Assembly: GCA_963668495.1 (NCBI GenBank)
Contig: OY764545.1
Coordinates: forward strand, 930,001-994,000
Length of the DNA stretch: 64,000 nt
Direction of reading: 5' to 3'
Source of the DNA: Oleispirillum sp963668495
GTDB taxonomy: Bacteria > Pseudomonadota > Alphaproteobacteria > Rhodospirillales > Rhodospirillaceae
Shown here: in pieces, positions 1-8,537 of the stretch
How the letters are laid out: each line of letters opens with the position of its first letter
Position numbering within the stretch: position 1 is the first letter of the stretch
Program-made: the position numbers and the translations under genes
Notes under the pieces: generated by a model
Told to the model about the DNA's origin: nothing
Databases searched by the model: none
The model's input: the letters and a program-made list of their open reading frames with translations, nothing else

Positions 1-632
1 AGAGCCGCTTGGGCGTTGCTGCCAAGTTCGCGCCCGGAAACAATACCGCAGGCAATTGCCAATACGTTTTTCACTGCACCGCCAACTTCGGAAGCAATGA
101 CATCCTCAGTCCAATAAGGGCGGAACGTGGGGGTGCGAATGGCGTGGGCCATGTTCTTGGCAAGATTCTGGTCCGAACAGGCCAGCGTGATTGCGGTTGG
201 CAGACCCTTGGCAACGTCGATGGCAAAGGTCGGACCGGACAGGACGCCCCACGGTGCGCCGGGCAGTTCTGCATCCAAAACATCGCTCATCAGTTCCAGC
301 GATCCTTCTTCAATGCCCTTGGAGCACATAAGGATCGGGATACCTTTGCGGTGGTAACGGGAGAACACCTTTAAGGTTGGTCGGGCAAATTGCGCGGGGG
401 TCACCCACAGCACCAAATCGCATGCGGCAACATCTGCCAATTCGCTGGTCGCCGTGATTTTCTCCGGCAATGGAATCCCCGGCAGGTACAGCGTATTTTC
501 ACGGCTGGCGGAAATGCTGGCGACGACTTCGGCCTCATGAGCCCAAAGGGTTACGCTGCGCCCGGCGCGGGCGGCGGTGATGGCAAGGGCGGTTCCCCAT
601 GCTCCTGCGCCGACAATACCAATCCGTTCCAT
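1..632 (-). CDS. gpsA: Glycerol-3-phosphate dehydrogenase [NAD(P)+], N-terminal part
   Basis: The reading frame opens at an ATG at 632–630 and stays open to the left edge, so only about 210 N-terminal residues are present and there is no stop codon in the window. The protein starts MERIGIVGAGAWGTA, the dinucleotide-binding glycine loop of GpsA. Further in are SGPTFA and EVGGAVKNV, which carry the conserved substrate-pocket residues and the catalytic lysine. The enzyme reduces dihydroxyacetone phosphate to sn-glycerol-3-phosphate in the cytoplasm for phospholipid synthesis. It lies 60 bp downstream of tsaD on the same strand, so the two are probably co-transcribed, an arrangement common in alphaproteobacteria. 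Identity is confident; the truncation is purely a window effect. Confidence 0.95.
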   Translation of the reverse strand, partial: MERIGIVGAGAWGTALAITAARAGRSVTLWAHEAEVVASISASRENTLYLPGIPLPEKITATSELADVAACDLVLWVTPAQFARPTLKVFSRYHRKGIPILMCSKGIEEGSLELMSDVLDAELPGAPWGVLSGPTFAIDVAKGLPTAITLACSDQNLAKNMAHAIRTPTFRPYWTEDVIASEVGGAVKNVLAIACGIVSGRELGSNAQAA

Positions 633-692
633 CGTACAATCTACTCCGTCATCCAAAAGTCGTTACAACAGGTCGCAAAATCGCGCCAAGGC

Positions 693-1748
693 TTAGGCCT
701 TGATCCCAGCGCCGCGTGCCTTGGGCGCGTTGTCATCAAGGGGCCAGCGCGGACGCGGCTTGAAATCCAGTGGGTCGGTTAGGCCTTGTTTGAACCGTTC
801 GACTCCAGCCCATGCGATCATCGCACCATTATCCGTGCAGAGTTTCATAGGCGGGGCTACAAAGTCCAGACCGGATTTATGGGCCAGTGCAGTCAGTTCC
901 TGACGTAAGGCGGAATTGGCGGCAACGCCACCCGCAACCACCATATGTTTCCCGAGCGGCTCCACCCGTTTGAATTCAGCAATAGCTGGCTTCAGGCGTG
1001 CGGCGAGGGTCTCTGTCACCGCAAGCTGAAAGCTTGCGCATAAATCGTTGATATCCTGTTCGGTCGGCGAGGCTGGCAATTTATCCAAAGTTTGCCGCAC
1101 GGCAGTTTTAAGGCCGGAGAATGAAAAATCAAATCCGGGCCGACCTTTCATTGGGCGCGGCAATGGGAAGCGGGCGGCATCGCCAAGAGCGGCGCGTTTT
1201 TCCACTTCCGGCCCGCCGGGGTAGGGTAGCCCCATCATTTTGGCGGATTTATCGAATGCTTCCCCGGCTGCGTCGTCAATGGTGGTGCCCAGGCGGCGGT
1301 ACTGCCCCGGTCCGCTGACGATCAGGGTTTGGCAATGACCGCCGGAGGTCAGCAGTAATAGGTAAGGAAACGGCACGTCATTGGACAACCGTGGCGTCAG
1401 AGCGTGTCCTTCCAGATGGTTGACAGCCAAAAATGGAATGTCAGAGGCCGCAGCCATGGCTTTTGCTGCAACCACGCCGACCAGCACCCCACCGATCAAT
1501 CCCGGTCCGGCGGCGGCGGCGATGGCGGACAGGTCACTGACATCAACCTTGGCGTCAGACAGAGCCTGCCGAATCACGGAGTCGATTTGACTGATGTGCG
1601 CGCGTGCGGCAATCTCTGGCACCACACCGCCATAGGGGCGATGGGCTTCGATCTGGGATGCCACAATATTGGACAGAATCTCGCCTTCCCCCGTTACCAC
1701 GGCGGCTGCGGTCTCGTCACAACTGGTTTCTATGCCTAAGACTATCAT
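693..1748 (-). CDS. tsaD: tRNA N6-adenosine threonylcarbamoyltransferase TsaD
   Basis: TsaD transfers the threonylcarbamoyl group from threonylcarbamoyl-AMP to A37 of ANN-decoding tRNAs, as part of the cytoplasmic TsaBDE complex. The start chosen is the ATG at 1748, which gives a 351-residue protein beginning MIVLGIETSCDE, the usual family N terminus. An ATG at 1784 would add 12 residues that the family does not have. The ASKHA-fold metal ligands appear as NHLEGH (His111 and His115), and a glycine-rich VVAGGVAAN segment lies in the C-terminal half. The length is normal. It is divergent from hemC with 89 bp between the starts, so both promoters must lie in that gap. Confidence 0.96.
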   Translation of the reverse strand: MIVLGIETSCDETAAAVVTGEGEILSNIVASQIEAHRPYGGVVPEIAARAHISQIDSVIRQALSDAKVDVSDLSAIAAAAGPGLIGGVLVGVVAAKAMAAASDIPFLAVNHLEGHALTPRLSNDVPFPYLLLLTSGGHCQTLIVSGPGQYRRLGTTIDDAAGEAFDKSAKMMGLPYPGGPEVEKRAALGDAARFPLPRPMKGRPGFDFSFSGLKTAVRQTLDKLPASPTEQDINDLCASFQLAVTETLAARLKPAIAEFKRVEPLGKHMVVAGGVAANSALRQELTALAHKSGLDFVAPPMKLCTDNGAMIAWAGVERFKQGLTDPLDFKPRPRWPLDDNAPKARGAGIKA

Positions 1749-1837
1749 GCAGTATGAAATACTGCTTTGCAGAGGCGAAGCCAACCTCTACAACACTGTG
1801 GTGAACAAAAAACCGGATTTTAGGTAGCCTATTCGAT

Positions 1838-2764
1838 ATGTCGACCAATGCAATTTTGAAAATCGGAACCCGTGGCAGCCCGTTGGCTGTGGCTCAGACT
1901 GTGGAAACTGCCAATGCTTTGCGTGCGGTGGTGCCCGAACTTGCTGACCCGGATGCCATTGAGATCGTGATCATCAAAACCACCGGAGATATGATTCTGG
2001 ATCGCCCCTTGGCTGAAGTCGGTGGCAAGGGTCTGTTCACGAAGGAAATTGACGACGCCATGCTGGATGGTCGGATTGATCTGGCGGTGCATTCCATGAA
2101 AGATGTACCCACATGGTTGCCCGATGGCATTGATTTGCCCTGTATGTTGCCGCGTCAGGACCCACGCGATGCATTCATTTCGCCCCATGCCAAAACCCTG
2201 ATGGATTTGCCGTCCGGGGCTGTGGTTGGCACGTCAAGTCTGCGGCGTGGTGCCTTCGTGTTGGCGGCGCGCCCGGATCTGAAGGTGGTTTCCTTCCGTG
2301 GCAATGTGCAGTCACGTCTGCAAAAGCTGAAAGACGGGGTGGTAGATGCCACCATGCTGGCTTTGGCTGGATTGCGGCGTTTGGAAATGGAGCACGTGGC
2401 TGCCAGTGTTATCGACCCGGACACGATGCTGCCGGCTGTGGCACAGGGTGCCATCGGCATTACCTGCCGCAGCAATGATGATCGGGCACAGGATTGGTTG
2501 TCCCGGATCAATCATGTGGATACGGTGACTGCCGTTACCTGTGAACGGGCATTTTTGCGGATTTTGGATGGGTCTTGCCGCACGCCAATCGGTGGCTATG
2601 CAGTATTGGATAGCGCAGGTGGCCTTGATTTCACCGGACGTTTGGTGCGCACCGACGGTTCAAAAATCTTTGAAGCCATACGCTCCGGCAATCGGGAGGA
2701 TGCGGAGGCTCTGGGCACGGACGCCGGAAAAGAAGTAAAAGCTGAATCAGGTGGCTGTTACTAA
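1838..2764 (+). CDS. hemC: Hydroxymethylbilane synthase (porphobilinogen deaminase)
   Basis: The enzyme polymerises four porphobilinogen molecules into hydroxymethylbilane in tetrapyrrole synthesis. The 308-residue product begins with the family signature KIGTRGSPLAVAQ and contains VHSMKDVP, GTSSLRR and FRGNVQSR, which line the active site. Cys247 in DGSCRTP is the expected attachment site of the dipyrromethane cofactor. The C terminus ends shortly after GKEVKAE, slightly shorter than many homologues. It heads a run with hemD–Mic60 and hemY; 56 bp separate its stop from hemD. The next enzyme of the pathway is thus encoded directly downstream. Confidence 0.97.
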   Translation: MSTNAILKIGTRGSPLAVAQTVETANALRAVVPELADPDAIEIVIIKTTGDMILDRPLAEVGGKGLFTKEIDDAMLDGRIDLAVHSMKDVPTWLPDGIDLPCMLPRQDPRDAFISPHAKTLMDLPSGAVVGTSSLRRGAFVLAARPDLKVVSFRGNVQSRLQKLKDGVVDATMLALAGLRRLEMEHVAASVIDPDTMLPAVAQGAIGITCRSNDDRAQDWLSRINHVDTVTAVTCERAFLRILDGSCRTPIGGYAVLDSAGGLDFTGRLVRTDGSKIFEAIRSGNREDAEALGTDAGKEVKAESGGCY

Positions 2765-2820
2765 AGGCATATCCGGTGTAAAGTCATCAACAACAGAGTT
2801 TTGGGGGAGTTTGACGTCAC

Positions 2821-4989
2821 ATGCGTGTTCTGATTACCCGTCCGCGGGAAGACGCCGAGGAAACCGCCCGCCTACTTGAAGAGCGCGGGATCAAGGTTGC
2901 GACGGAGTCCCTGCTGGCTATTATGCCGATGGCGGCCCCCCAAGTTTCCATTGATGGCGTGCAGGCACTGTTATTCAGCAGTGCCAACGGCGTGCGGGCC
3001 ATGTCGGCCCTGATCCCTGAGCGGGATATTCCGGCTTATACGGTCGGCGATGCCTCGGCGCGGGCGGCGCGCCTTGCAGGCTATAAATATGTGTATTCCG
3101 CAAAAGGTGACGTGAACTCCCTTGCTGATCTGGTGAAACAGGAACTGTCACCGGAAGATGGAAAGCTGTTGCACCCGGCGGCCAATGTCGTCGCCGGAGA
3201 TTTGAAGGGAATTTTGGCGGAGGCCGGCTTTTCGGTGGACAAGGTCCAAATGTACGAAAGCCGTCCGGCGATTGCCCTGACTGATTCCCTGATTGACGCG
3301 TTTCGGACAGCATCCATTGATGCGGCCTTCTTTTTCTCACCACGAACCGCCAAGACCTTTGTTGAATTGGCACAAAAAGCGGGCGTGGATGTTTCCGCCG
3401 TCACGGCATATGGTCTGTCTCAGGCCGTCGCCAATGAACTCGCTGTCATGACATGGCATGCTGTGCGGGTTGCAGAGACACCGGAACAGGACTCCCTGCT
3501 GGCGATTTTTGATCAGGATCGTGAGGCAGGACTTATCAAAGCAGGGCAGGCTTCGGCGCTTGCCGAAGGAACCAAGGGTGGAGGAAAGCCAATGTCTTCA
3601 GGCGATAAGACCAACAACAATCCAGAGGATGCGGTCACGCAAACCACGGATGTTGTTGCGGCAAAAGCAAAAGCCGAGGCACAGGATGACGCGGTTCAGG
3701 ACCGTGACCTTGATATTGACAGCAAACCGGGCGATGACGCGCCGGAAACTGCAGACACGGAAGACGCAGCCACAGCCAAAAGCGGTGGCGGTAGTGGGGC
3801 CTTGGTCGGGGTTCTGATGTTGGCAGTCGCCGGGTTGGGTGGCTATGCATCCCTGCCGTATTGGCGCGACAAAGTGCCGGAGCCGTACCAAAGCTATTTG
3901 CCGGAATTCCCGCAAAGTCAAACGGCAATCAAAATGGTGGACCTACAGGCCGCCGTTGATAGCAATAAGGCTGAAGTAGCCAAATTGCAGGCTGAGTTGC
4001 TGGCTGTGAGTGCCCAACTGGAAGCGGCGCAGTCCGCAGAACCATCAGCAGACCTGAGCGCCGTTGTCGCTGACTTGCAGGAAAAAGTCGCAGGTTTGAC
4101 CCAACGTGTGGTGAGCTTGGCAGAAACCCCGGTGCCCAATGGCAAAGGGGCGACTACAGTGACCCGTGCAGAGCTTGGTGATGCCGTTCGCCACCGGATT
4201 GATCTTTTGGCGGGCAAGGTGGAAGAACAGGCTGAAACCATTGACGGCTTTATTGCCAAAATGGAAGAGGCCCAAGTCGGTCTCGTCGATGGCTTTGATA
4301 AGGTCAACACCCGCCTTGAAAATGTGGAACTGACCCGTGCCGATGCCTCCAGCGTTCTGAAGCTGGCTGACCGGATTGGGGATGTGGAAAAACTGGCGAA
4401 GGCCATGGTCTCCCGCCATGATGCATCCTTGGCGAATTTGCTGGCAGTGGTTCAACTGCGGGCAAAAGCAGCCGATGGCTTGCCGTTTGATGCGGAACTG
4501 CGGACAGCACGCGCCCTTGCCGAAGATAAAACCGAATTTGATGCCAAGGCCGGGGCATTTGAAGCCATGGCTGGAAAAGGCGTGACAACCACAGCAGCTC
4601 TGCGTACGGCTTTTGATGTTCTGTCCGCAACCGCTGCAAAGGCTGCGGCGGCTCCGCAGGGGGATAACCTGTTGGACAAAACCTTGGGTCGGGTTATGGG
4701 GCTGGTGACGGTTCGTCGCATGGATGGCAAGGATGACGGTCCGTCGGTCAACGCTATGCTGGCACGTGCCGAAACCTTCCTGAATGCCGGTGACCTTGCC
4801 GGTGCCATTCAGGAGCTGAAAGCAATTGAGGCTCCGGCAGTGGCTGCAACGCTGAAACCGTGGCTGGAACGGGCAGAAGCTCGACTGGCTTTGGATGCGG
4901 CCTTGTCGACCCTGACCGCAGATGCCTTGGCGCGTGTGGCGGCAAGTGCCATGCAGGCGGATGTCAGCGCCCAGAAAAAAGGAGCATAA
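2821..4989 (+). CDS. hemD: Uroporphyrinogen-III synthase fused to a Mic60/mitofilin-like membrane protein
   Basis: One uninterrupted 722-codon frame joins two functions. Residues about 1–235 form a HemD domain (MRVLITRPRED at the start, then FSSANGVRA, VGDASA and FFSPRTA), which cyclises hydroxymethylbilane to uroporphyrinogen III. After an acidic, low-complexity linker comes a single membrane segment at about 326–345, preceded by a Gly/Ser stretch, and then a long Ala/Glu-rich coiled-coil region with a helical C-terminal domain. That is the layout of alphaproteobacterial Mic60, an inner-membrane protein that shapes intracytoplasmic membranes. The two are usually separate adjacent genes. Residue 258 is a methionine with a strong Shine-Dalgarno sequence, so Mic60 may also be made alone. 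Only 3 bp separate the stop from hemY. Domain assignments are from pattern and context. Confidence 0.9.
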   Translation: MRVLITRPREDAEETARLLEERGIKVATESLLAIMPMAAPQVSIDGVQALLFSSANGVRAMSALIPERDIPAYTVGDASARAARLAGYKYVYSAKGDVNSLADLVKQELSPEDGKLLHPAANVVAGDLKGILAEAGFSVDKVQMYESRPAIALTDSLIDAFRTASIDAAFFFSPRTAKTFVELAQKAGVDVSAVTAYGLSQAVANELAVMTWHAVRVAETPEQDSLLAIFDQDREAGLIKAGQASALAEGTKGGGKPMSSGDKTNNNPEDAVTQTTDVVAAKAKAEAQDDAVQDRDLDIDSKPGDDAPETADTEDAATAKSGGGSGALVGVLMLAVAGLGGYASLPYWRDKVPEPYQSYLPEFPQSQTAIKMVDLQAAVDSNKAEVAKLQAELLAVSAQLEAAQSAEPSADLSAVVADLQEKVAGLTQRVVSLAETPVPNGKGATTVTRAELGDAVRHRIDLLAGKVEEQAETIDGFIAKMEEAQVGLVDGFDKVNTRLENVELTRADASSVLKLADRIGDVEKLAKAMVSRHDASLANLLAVVQLRAKAADGLPFDAELRTARALAEDKTEFDAKAGAFEAMAGKGVTTTAALRTAFDVLSATAAKAAAAPQGDNLLDKTLGRVMGLVTVRRMDGKDDGPSVNAMLARAETFLNAGDLAGAIQELKAIEAPAVAATLKPWLERAEARLALDAALSTLTADALARVAASAMQADVSAQKKGA
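3577..3594 (+). promoter_or_regulatory. Internal ribosome binding site and ATG within hemD–Mic60
   Basis: GGAGG at 3580–3584 lies 7 bases before an in-frame ATG at 3592, ideal spacing for initiation. The ATG falls in the linker after the HemD domain and before the Mic60 membrane segment, where a separate Mic60 gene would be expected to start (465 residues). Confidence 0.65.
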
Positions 4990-4992
4990 AAC

Positions 4993-6177
4993 ATGATCCG
5001 TATTCTGGGATTTCTGATCGGCGTCGCCCTGCTGGTGGGTGGTGCCGTGTGGCTGGCGGAACATCCGGGGCTGGTGACCGTTCGCTGGATGGCATGGCGC
5101 TTGGATACGTCGGTGCCGATTTTGGTCCTGACCATGGCGATCGTGCTTGTGGTCGGCTACTTCACGCTGCGCTTCCTGTTTGGCGTGTTGGGGTTGCCGG
5201 GCTGGTTGTCACGTCGGTCCCGTGAACGCCGCCAGATGAAAGGCTCTGCGGCTTTGGCTGGTGCGGTCACCGCGATTGCGGGCGGCGATGCCGACGCAGC
5301 AAAACGCTGTACCAAAGATGCTGATAAAGCCTTGAAAAACCCGCAGTTGACACATTTGTTGACCGCGCAAATTGATGCGACCCGCGGAGATGTGGAGGCG
5401 GCGAAGGCCCATTATCAAGCTTTGCTGGAAACACCGGATACGGAGCTGGCGGGTTTGCGCGGGCTTTTGGATATCATGGACCCGGCGGATGCGAATGCCT
5501 TGCCGTTTGCGGAAAAGGCCATTGCTAAGGCACCGAAAGCCGCATGGGCTATTCGGGCACTGTTTGCGGCTCAGGTTGCAGCGGGGCGTCTGGACGCGGC
5601 GCAGTCCACACTGTCTGGGGCCAAGAAAAACGCCAGCTTCAGTGACGCAGAAAAAGGCCAGTTGGCACTGAAACGCGCACAGCAGGCGCAGGACGAAAGC
5701 CGTTTTGCCGATGCGACAAAATTGGCAAGGGAAGCCCTGGATTTCATGCCCGGTGATCTGGATGCGGTTTTGACTTTGGCGATGATCCATCGTGCGGATA
5801 ATCGCCAGAAAAAGGCGGCAGAGGTGCTGGAAACGCAATGGAAATCCCAACCGTCTGCCAAGGTTCTGTCCACCTATATGGGGGTTATGGCTGCTGTTGA
5901 TCCCGACGATGTGTTGAAGGCCGTGAGAAAACTAACCGCTGCCAACCCGGATCATGCGGAAAGTCGCCTTGCTTTGGCTAATGCCTTGCTTGGGGCCGGG
6001 AACCTTGCGGAAGCAAAACAGGTTATTGAACCCTTGGTCGGGCCGGAAGCAGAAGCTGCGGTTGCCGCGCGGGCATGTCTGACTATGGCGCGGGTTCTGG
6101 TGGCAGAAGGTGCCGATGTTTCGGCGCAAAAGGACTGGATTGACCGCGCCGCACTTGGCCTTGCCGGTCTGGCTTAG
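4993..6177 (+). CDS. hemY: HemY-type TPR membrane protein
   Basis: This is the proteobacterial HemY protein (not the protoporphyrinogen oxidase also called HemY), encoded beside hemD in many genomes and of uncertain biochemical role in tetrapyrrole metabolism. Two N-terminal membrane helices span about residues 2–22 and 38–62, with the family motif AEHPGLVTVRW between them. The remainder is alanine-rich helical hairpins typical of TPR repeats. AGGAG lies about 8 bases before the ATG, and the gene is 3 bp downstream of the hemD–Mic60 stop, so translation is probably coupled. The 394-residue length is normal. Confidence 0.88.
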   Translation: MIRILGFLIGVALLVGGAVWLAEHPGLVTVRWMAWRLDTSVPILVLTMAIVLVVGYFTLRFLFGVLGLPGWLSRRSRERRQMKGSAALAGAVTAIAGGDADAAKRCTKDADKALKNPQLTHLLTAQIDATRGDVEAAKAHYQALLETPDTELAGLRGLLDIMDPADANALPFAEKAIAKAPKAAWAIRALFAAQVAAGRLDAAQSTLSGAKKNASFSDAEKGQLALKRAQQAQDESRFADATKLAREALDFMPGDLDAVLTLAMIHRADNRQKKAAEVLETQWKSQPSAKVLSTYMGVMAAVDPDDVLKAVRKLTAANPDHAESRLALANALLGAGNLAEAKQVIEPLVGPEAEAAVAARACLTMARVLVAEGADVSAQKDWIDRAALGLAGLA

Positions 6178-6194
6178 GCCTGCGCAGAATTGGG

Positions 6195-6219
6195 AGCCAC
6201 CGGGTTTTTTCCGGTGTTT
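6195..6219 (+). terminator. Candidate terminator after hemY
   Basis: CACCGG (6198–6203) and CCGGTG (6211–6216) form a 6-bp hairpin with a T-rich loop, followed by a short TTT. It is weak, but well placed at the end of the hem run. Confidence 0.4.
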
Positions 6220-6287
6220 CCCTCTTGCAAAAACGGGCAAAACTGCATATTGTTCCGCCCCTGCAAGGCATATCATGCAGGAATTAA

Positions 6288-6362
<75 letters not shown>

Positions 6363-6369
6363 TCCTTTC

Positions 6370-6407
6370 AAAGGGCTAGACGATAACGTCTGGTCCTTTT
6401 GTTTTTT
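6370..6407 (+). terminator. Terminator after tRNA-Thr
   Basis: AAAGG…CTAGACG, a four-base ATAA loop, then CGTCTGG…CCTTT form an imperfect hairpin, followed by a T-rich run at 6397–6407. This fits rho-independent termination of the tRNA transcript. Confidence 0.7.
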
Positions 6408-6537
6408 CCGTATAGATGTCATCAAGTAATTATTCAAGTTGCCGGGATATAGTTTCCGGTGCAATGATGTCTCATTGCGTTTTTGCAATACGGTGGGTCC
6501 AATTGATAGTCTGGGGTCTAGAATAATAGGATTGTAA

Positions 6538-8445
6538 ATGGCTATTTTATTTAGATATTTGTTGCTAATTATGCTTTGTTTTTCCAGTTCTGCTTATGCA
6601 GAGGAGGTAGAAATTCCAGACTACATTGGTAACTTTTCAATAGATAAAATTAATCAGCCTGATTCTAAAGGACACTCAGCCCTGCAATATGCTTCATCCC
6701 GCGGGGACATTGCCTTGGTCAAAAAGCTTGTCCGCCATGGGGCGAATATAAACTATCAGGACAAAGACGGTTTTACGCCGCTGCTCGTCGCTGGTTCAGC
6801 TTCAGTGTTTCAATTCCTTTTGGAAAATGATGCGGACATTCACGCAGTCAGTGAAAAAGGGCTTAATGCTCTAATGGTCGCGGTTACCAAAGGAGATTTA
6901 AACTCAACGAAAGCATTAATTGATGCAGGGTTACGTGTAGGATCAAAGGATCATTGGGGGTGGTCACCATTGTTATTGGCGGTCGAGCAAGGTGACCTTG
7001 AGCTTATTGAATACCTTTTGGACCATGGCGGAGATGTATCCATCACCAATAATGGTGGATGGGGGGTGTTAGAAGTCGCTACACGAAATAACCACCTTGA
7101 TGTCTTTAATTTCTTCAAACAAAAGTATTTCAGAAACACCGTGAACGATGAACAGCTCGATAAGCTGCTCAACATATCCTCAGAGCATGGTTCTCTGGAT
7201 ATGTTGAATGTTCTTATGACAACAAAAATCAGTAAAGAGAAGAAGACAGAGCTGTTTCTTTTAGCCCTGAAAGAAGGGCAACTGTCCATAGTCGAGTACT
7301 TCGTTGAAGGAGGGCAGGATCCTGAACAAAGATTTACTGAGTACTATTTGCAGACACCATTAACAATTGCTGCCCAAAATGGTCACCATGATGTTGTCAG
7401 ATATCTGATCAAGCAAAAAGTGGATATTAATCGTTCTGATGATTACGCCCCCGCATTGCTATACGCTGTGGGAAATGACCATCTAGACGTTGCGGAAACT
7501 TTAATGAAAGGCGGGGCTAATCCCAACATTAAAACCAAAGCCGGGGATTATTTTTTGCATGTCATTTTGCGCACCATATCCCCATCACCGATCAAGCAAG
7601 CTGAGTTTTTGTTAAATAATGGCTACGACCCCGATCTTTTAGATAACGCAGGCAAGTCGCCCATTTATTATTTGAGTTGGGGCGGCAGGACGGACTTAAT
7701 GCGCCTCTTGCTGTCTCGTGGAGCTAAGGTCGGATATGATGATGTTGATATAGCCCGCTCCCATCACCACGCAGATGCGGTTGCAATGCTGTTAAAGCAT
7801 GTGGATCTCACAGAGGAAGAATTAACCAGACTTCTTGTGGATGAGGTGTCGAGAAATACAGGAACTATGGATGTCGTAAATGTTTTAGTCGATAATGGTT
7901 CTAATATTAACGCTGTTCATGGTGTAAAAAGCAACACACTTCCTATGCTGGCGGCATCTTATAAGAACGTTGGTGTAGTCAGGGGGTTACGAGAATTAGG
8001 TGTAGATTTACATGCTAAAAACGCTAATGGAGAGACTGTACTCTTTCATGCGATTCACCCTGTCTGGCAGGATGAAACGACCAATTTGGAAATGGTGCAG
8101 TACCTGATTAGTAATGGTGTTGATGTAAATGCTAAGAATCTTGATGGGGAAACCCCATTAATGAGAGCAGTGGAAAATGAGTTTAAAGGAAACGATGTGG
8201 CGGTCATCTCCTTCATGCTTGATTCCGGTGCTGATATCTTAGCAAAAGACAATAAAGGAATGACAGTTTTCGGCCATTTTTCTGTAATCGCCGGTAATAT
8301 TGATGTCTTGGAACTTTTGATGCGTGAGTTCATGAAAAAAAAGGGAATTCAGCATAAGGCGTTCATTTCTAGCGCGATCGAAAGAGCAAAACGAAACAAT
8401 GCACTCCCGCTCATAAATGCATTTAAAAAATATGGCTTACTTTGA
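6538..8445 (+). CDS. Exported ankyrin-repeat protein
   Basis: The 635-residue product starts with a clear signal peptide (hydrophobic residues 4–15, then SSSAYA with likely cleavage after Ala21). Nearly all of the mature part is ankyrin repeats: about 15 units of roughly 33 residues with patterns such as GHSALQYASSRGD, GFTPLLVAG, GETPLMRAVENE and GADILAKDNKG. No enzymatic domain is visible, so it is probably a binding protein in the periplasm or outside the cell. The AT content is clearly higher than in the flanking hem genes, which suggests acquisition. It lies just after tRNA-Thr and converges on the AvcD-type gene. The partner or target cannot be deduced; the ankyrin assignment itself is firm. 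Confidence 0.9.
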   Translation: MAILFRYLLLIMLCFSSSAYAEEVEIPDYIGNFSIDKINQPDSKGHSALQYASSRGDIALVKKLVRHGANINYQDKDGFTPLLVAGSASVFQFLLENDADIHAVSEKGLNALMVAVTKGDLNSTKALIDAGLRVGSKDHWGWSPLLLAVEQGDLELIEYLLDHGGDVSITNNGGWGVLEVATRNNHLDVFNFFKQKYFRNTVNDEQLDKLLNISSEHGSLDMLNVLMTTKISKEKKTELFLLALKEGQLSIVEYFVEGGQDPEQRFTEYYLQTPLTIAAQNGHHDVVRYLIKQKVDINRSDDYAPALLYAVGNDHLDVAETLMKGGANPNIKTKAGDYFLHVILRTISPSPIKQAEFLLNNGYDPDLLDNAGKSPIYYLSWGGRTDLMRLLLSRGAKVGYDDVDIARSHHHADAVAMLLKHVDLTEEELTRLLVDEVSRNTGTMDVVNVLVDNGSNINAVHGVKSNTLPMLAASYKNVGVVRGLRELGVDLHAKNANGETVLFHAIHPVWQDETTNLEMVQYLISNGVDVNAKNLDGETPLMRAVENEFKGNDVAVISFMLDSGADILAKDNKGMTVFGHFSVIAGNIDVLELLMREFMKKKGIQHKAFISSAIERAKRNNALPLINAFKKYGLL

Positions 8446-8480
8446 CTGCTCTGTCTTCACGGGCCAGTTCGGTCATGGAC

Positions 8481-8515
8481 AAAACCCGCCAAGTCTATGA
8501 CTCCGGCGGGTTCTT
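8481..8515. terminator. Bidirectional terminator between two convergent accessory genes
   Basis: AACCCGCC (8483–8490) and GGCGGGTT (8505–8512) form an 8-bp stem with a 14-base loop. It has A-rich sequence on the left and some T residues on the right, between the ankyrin gene and the convergent deaminase gene. Confidence 0.65.
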
Positions 8516-8537
8516 GCGGTTTGCTTATCGGCATTGT

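Noticed and set aside
390..782. Forward frame opposite gpsA and tsaD
   Set aside because: It is the complementary-strand shadow of two well-supported genes.
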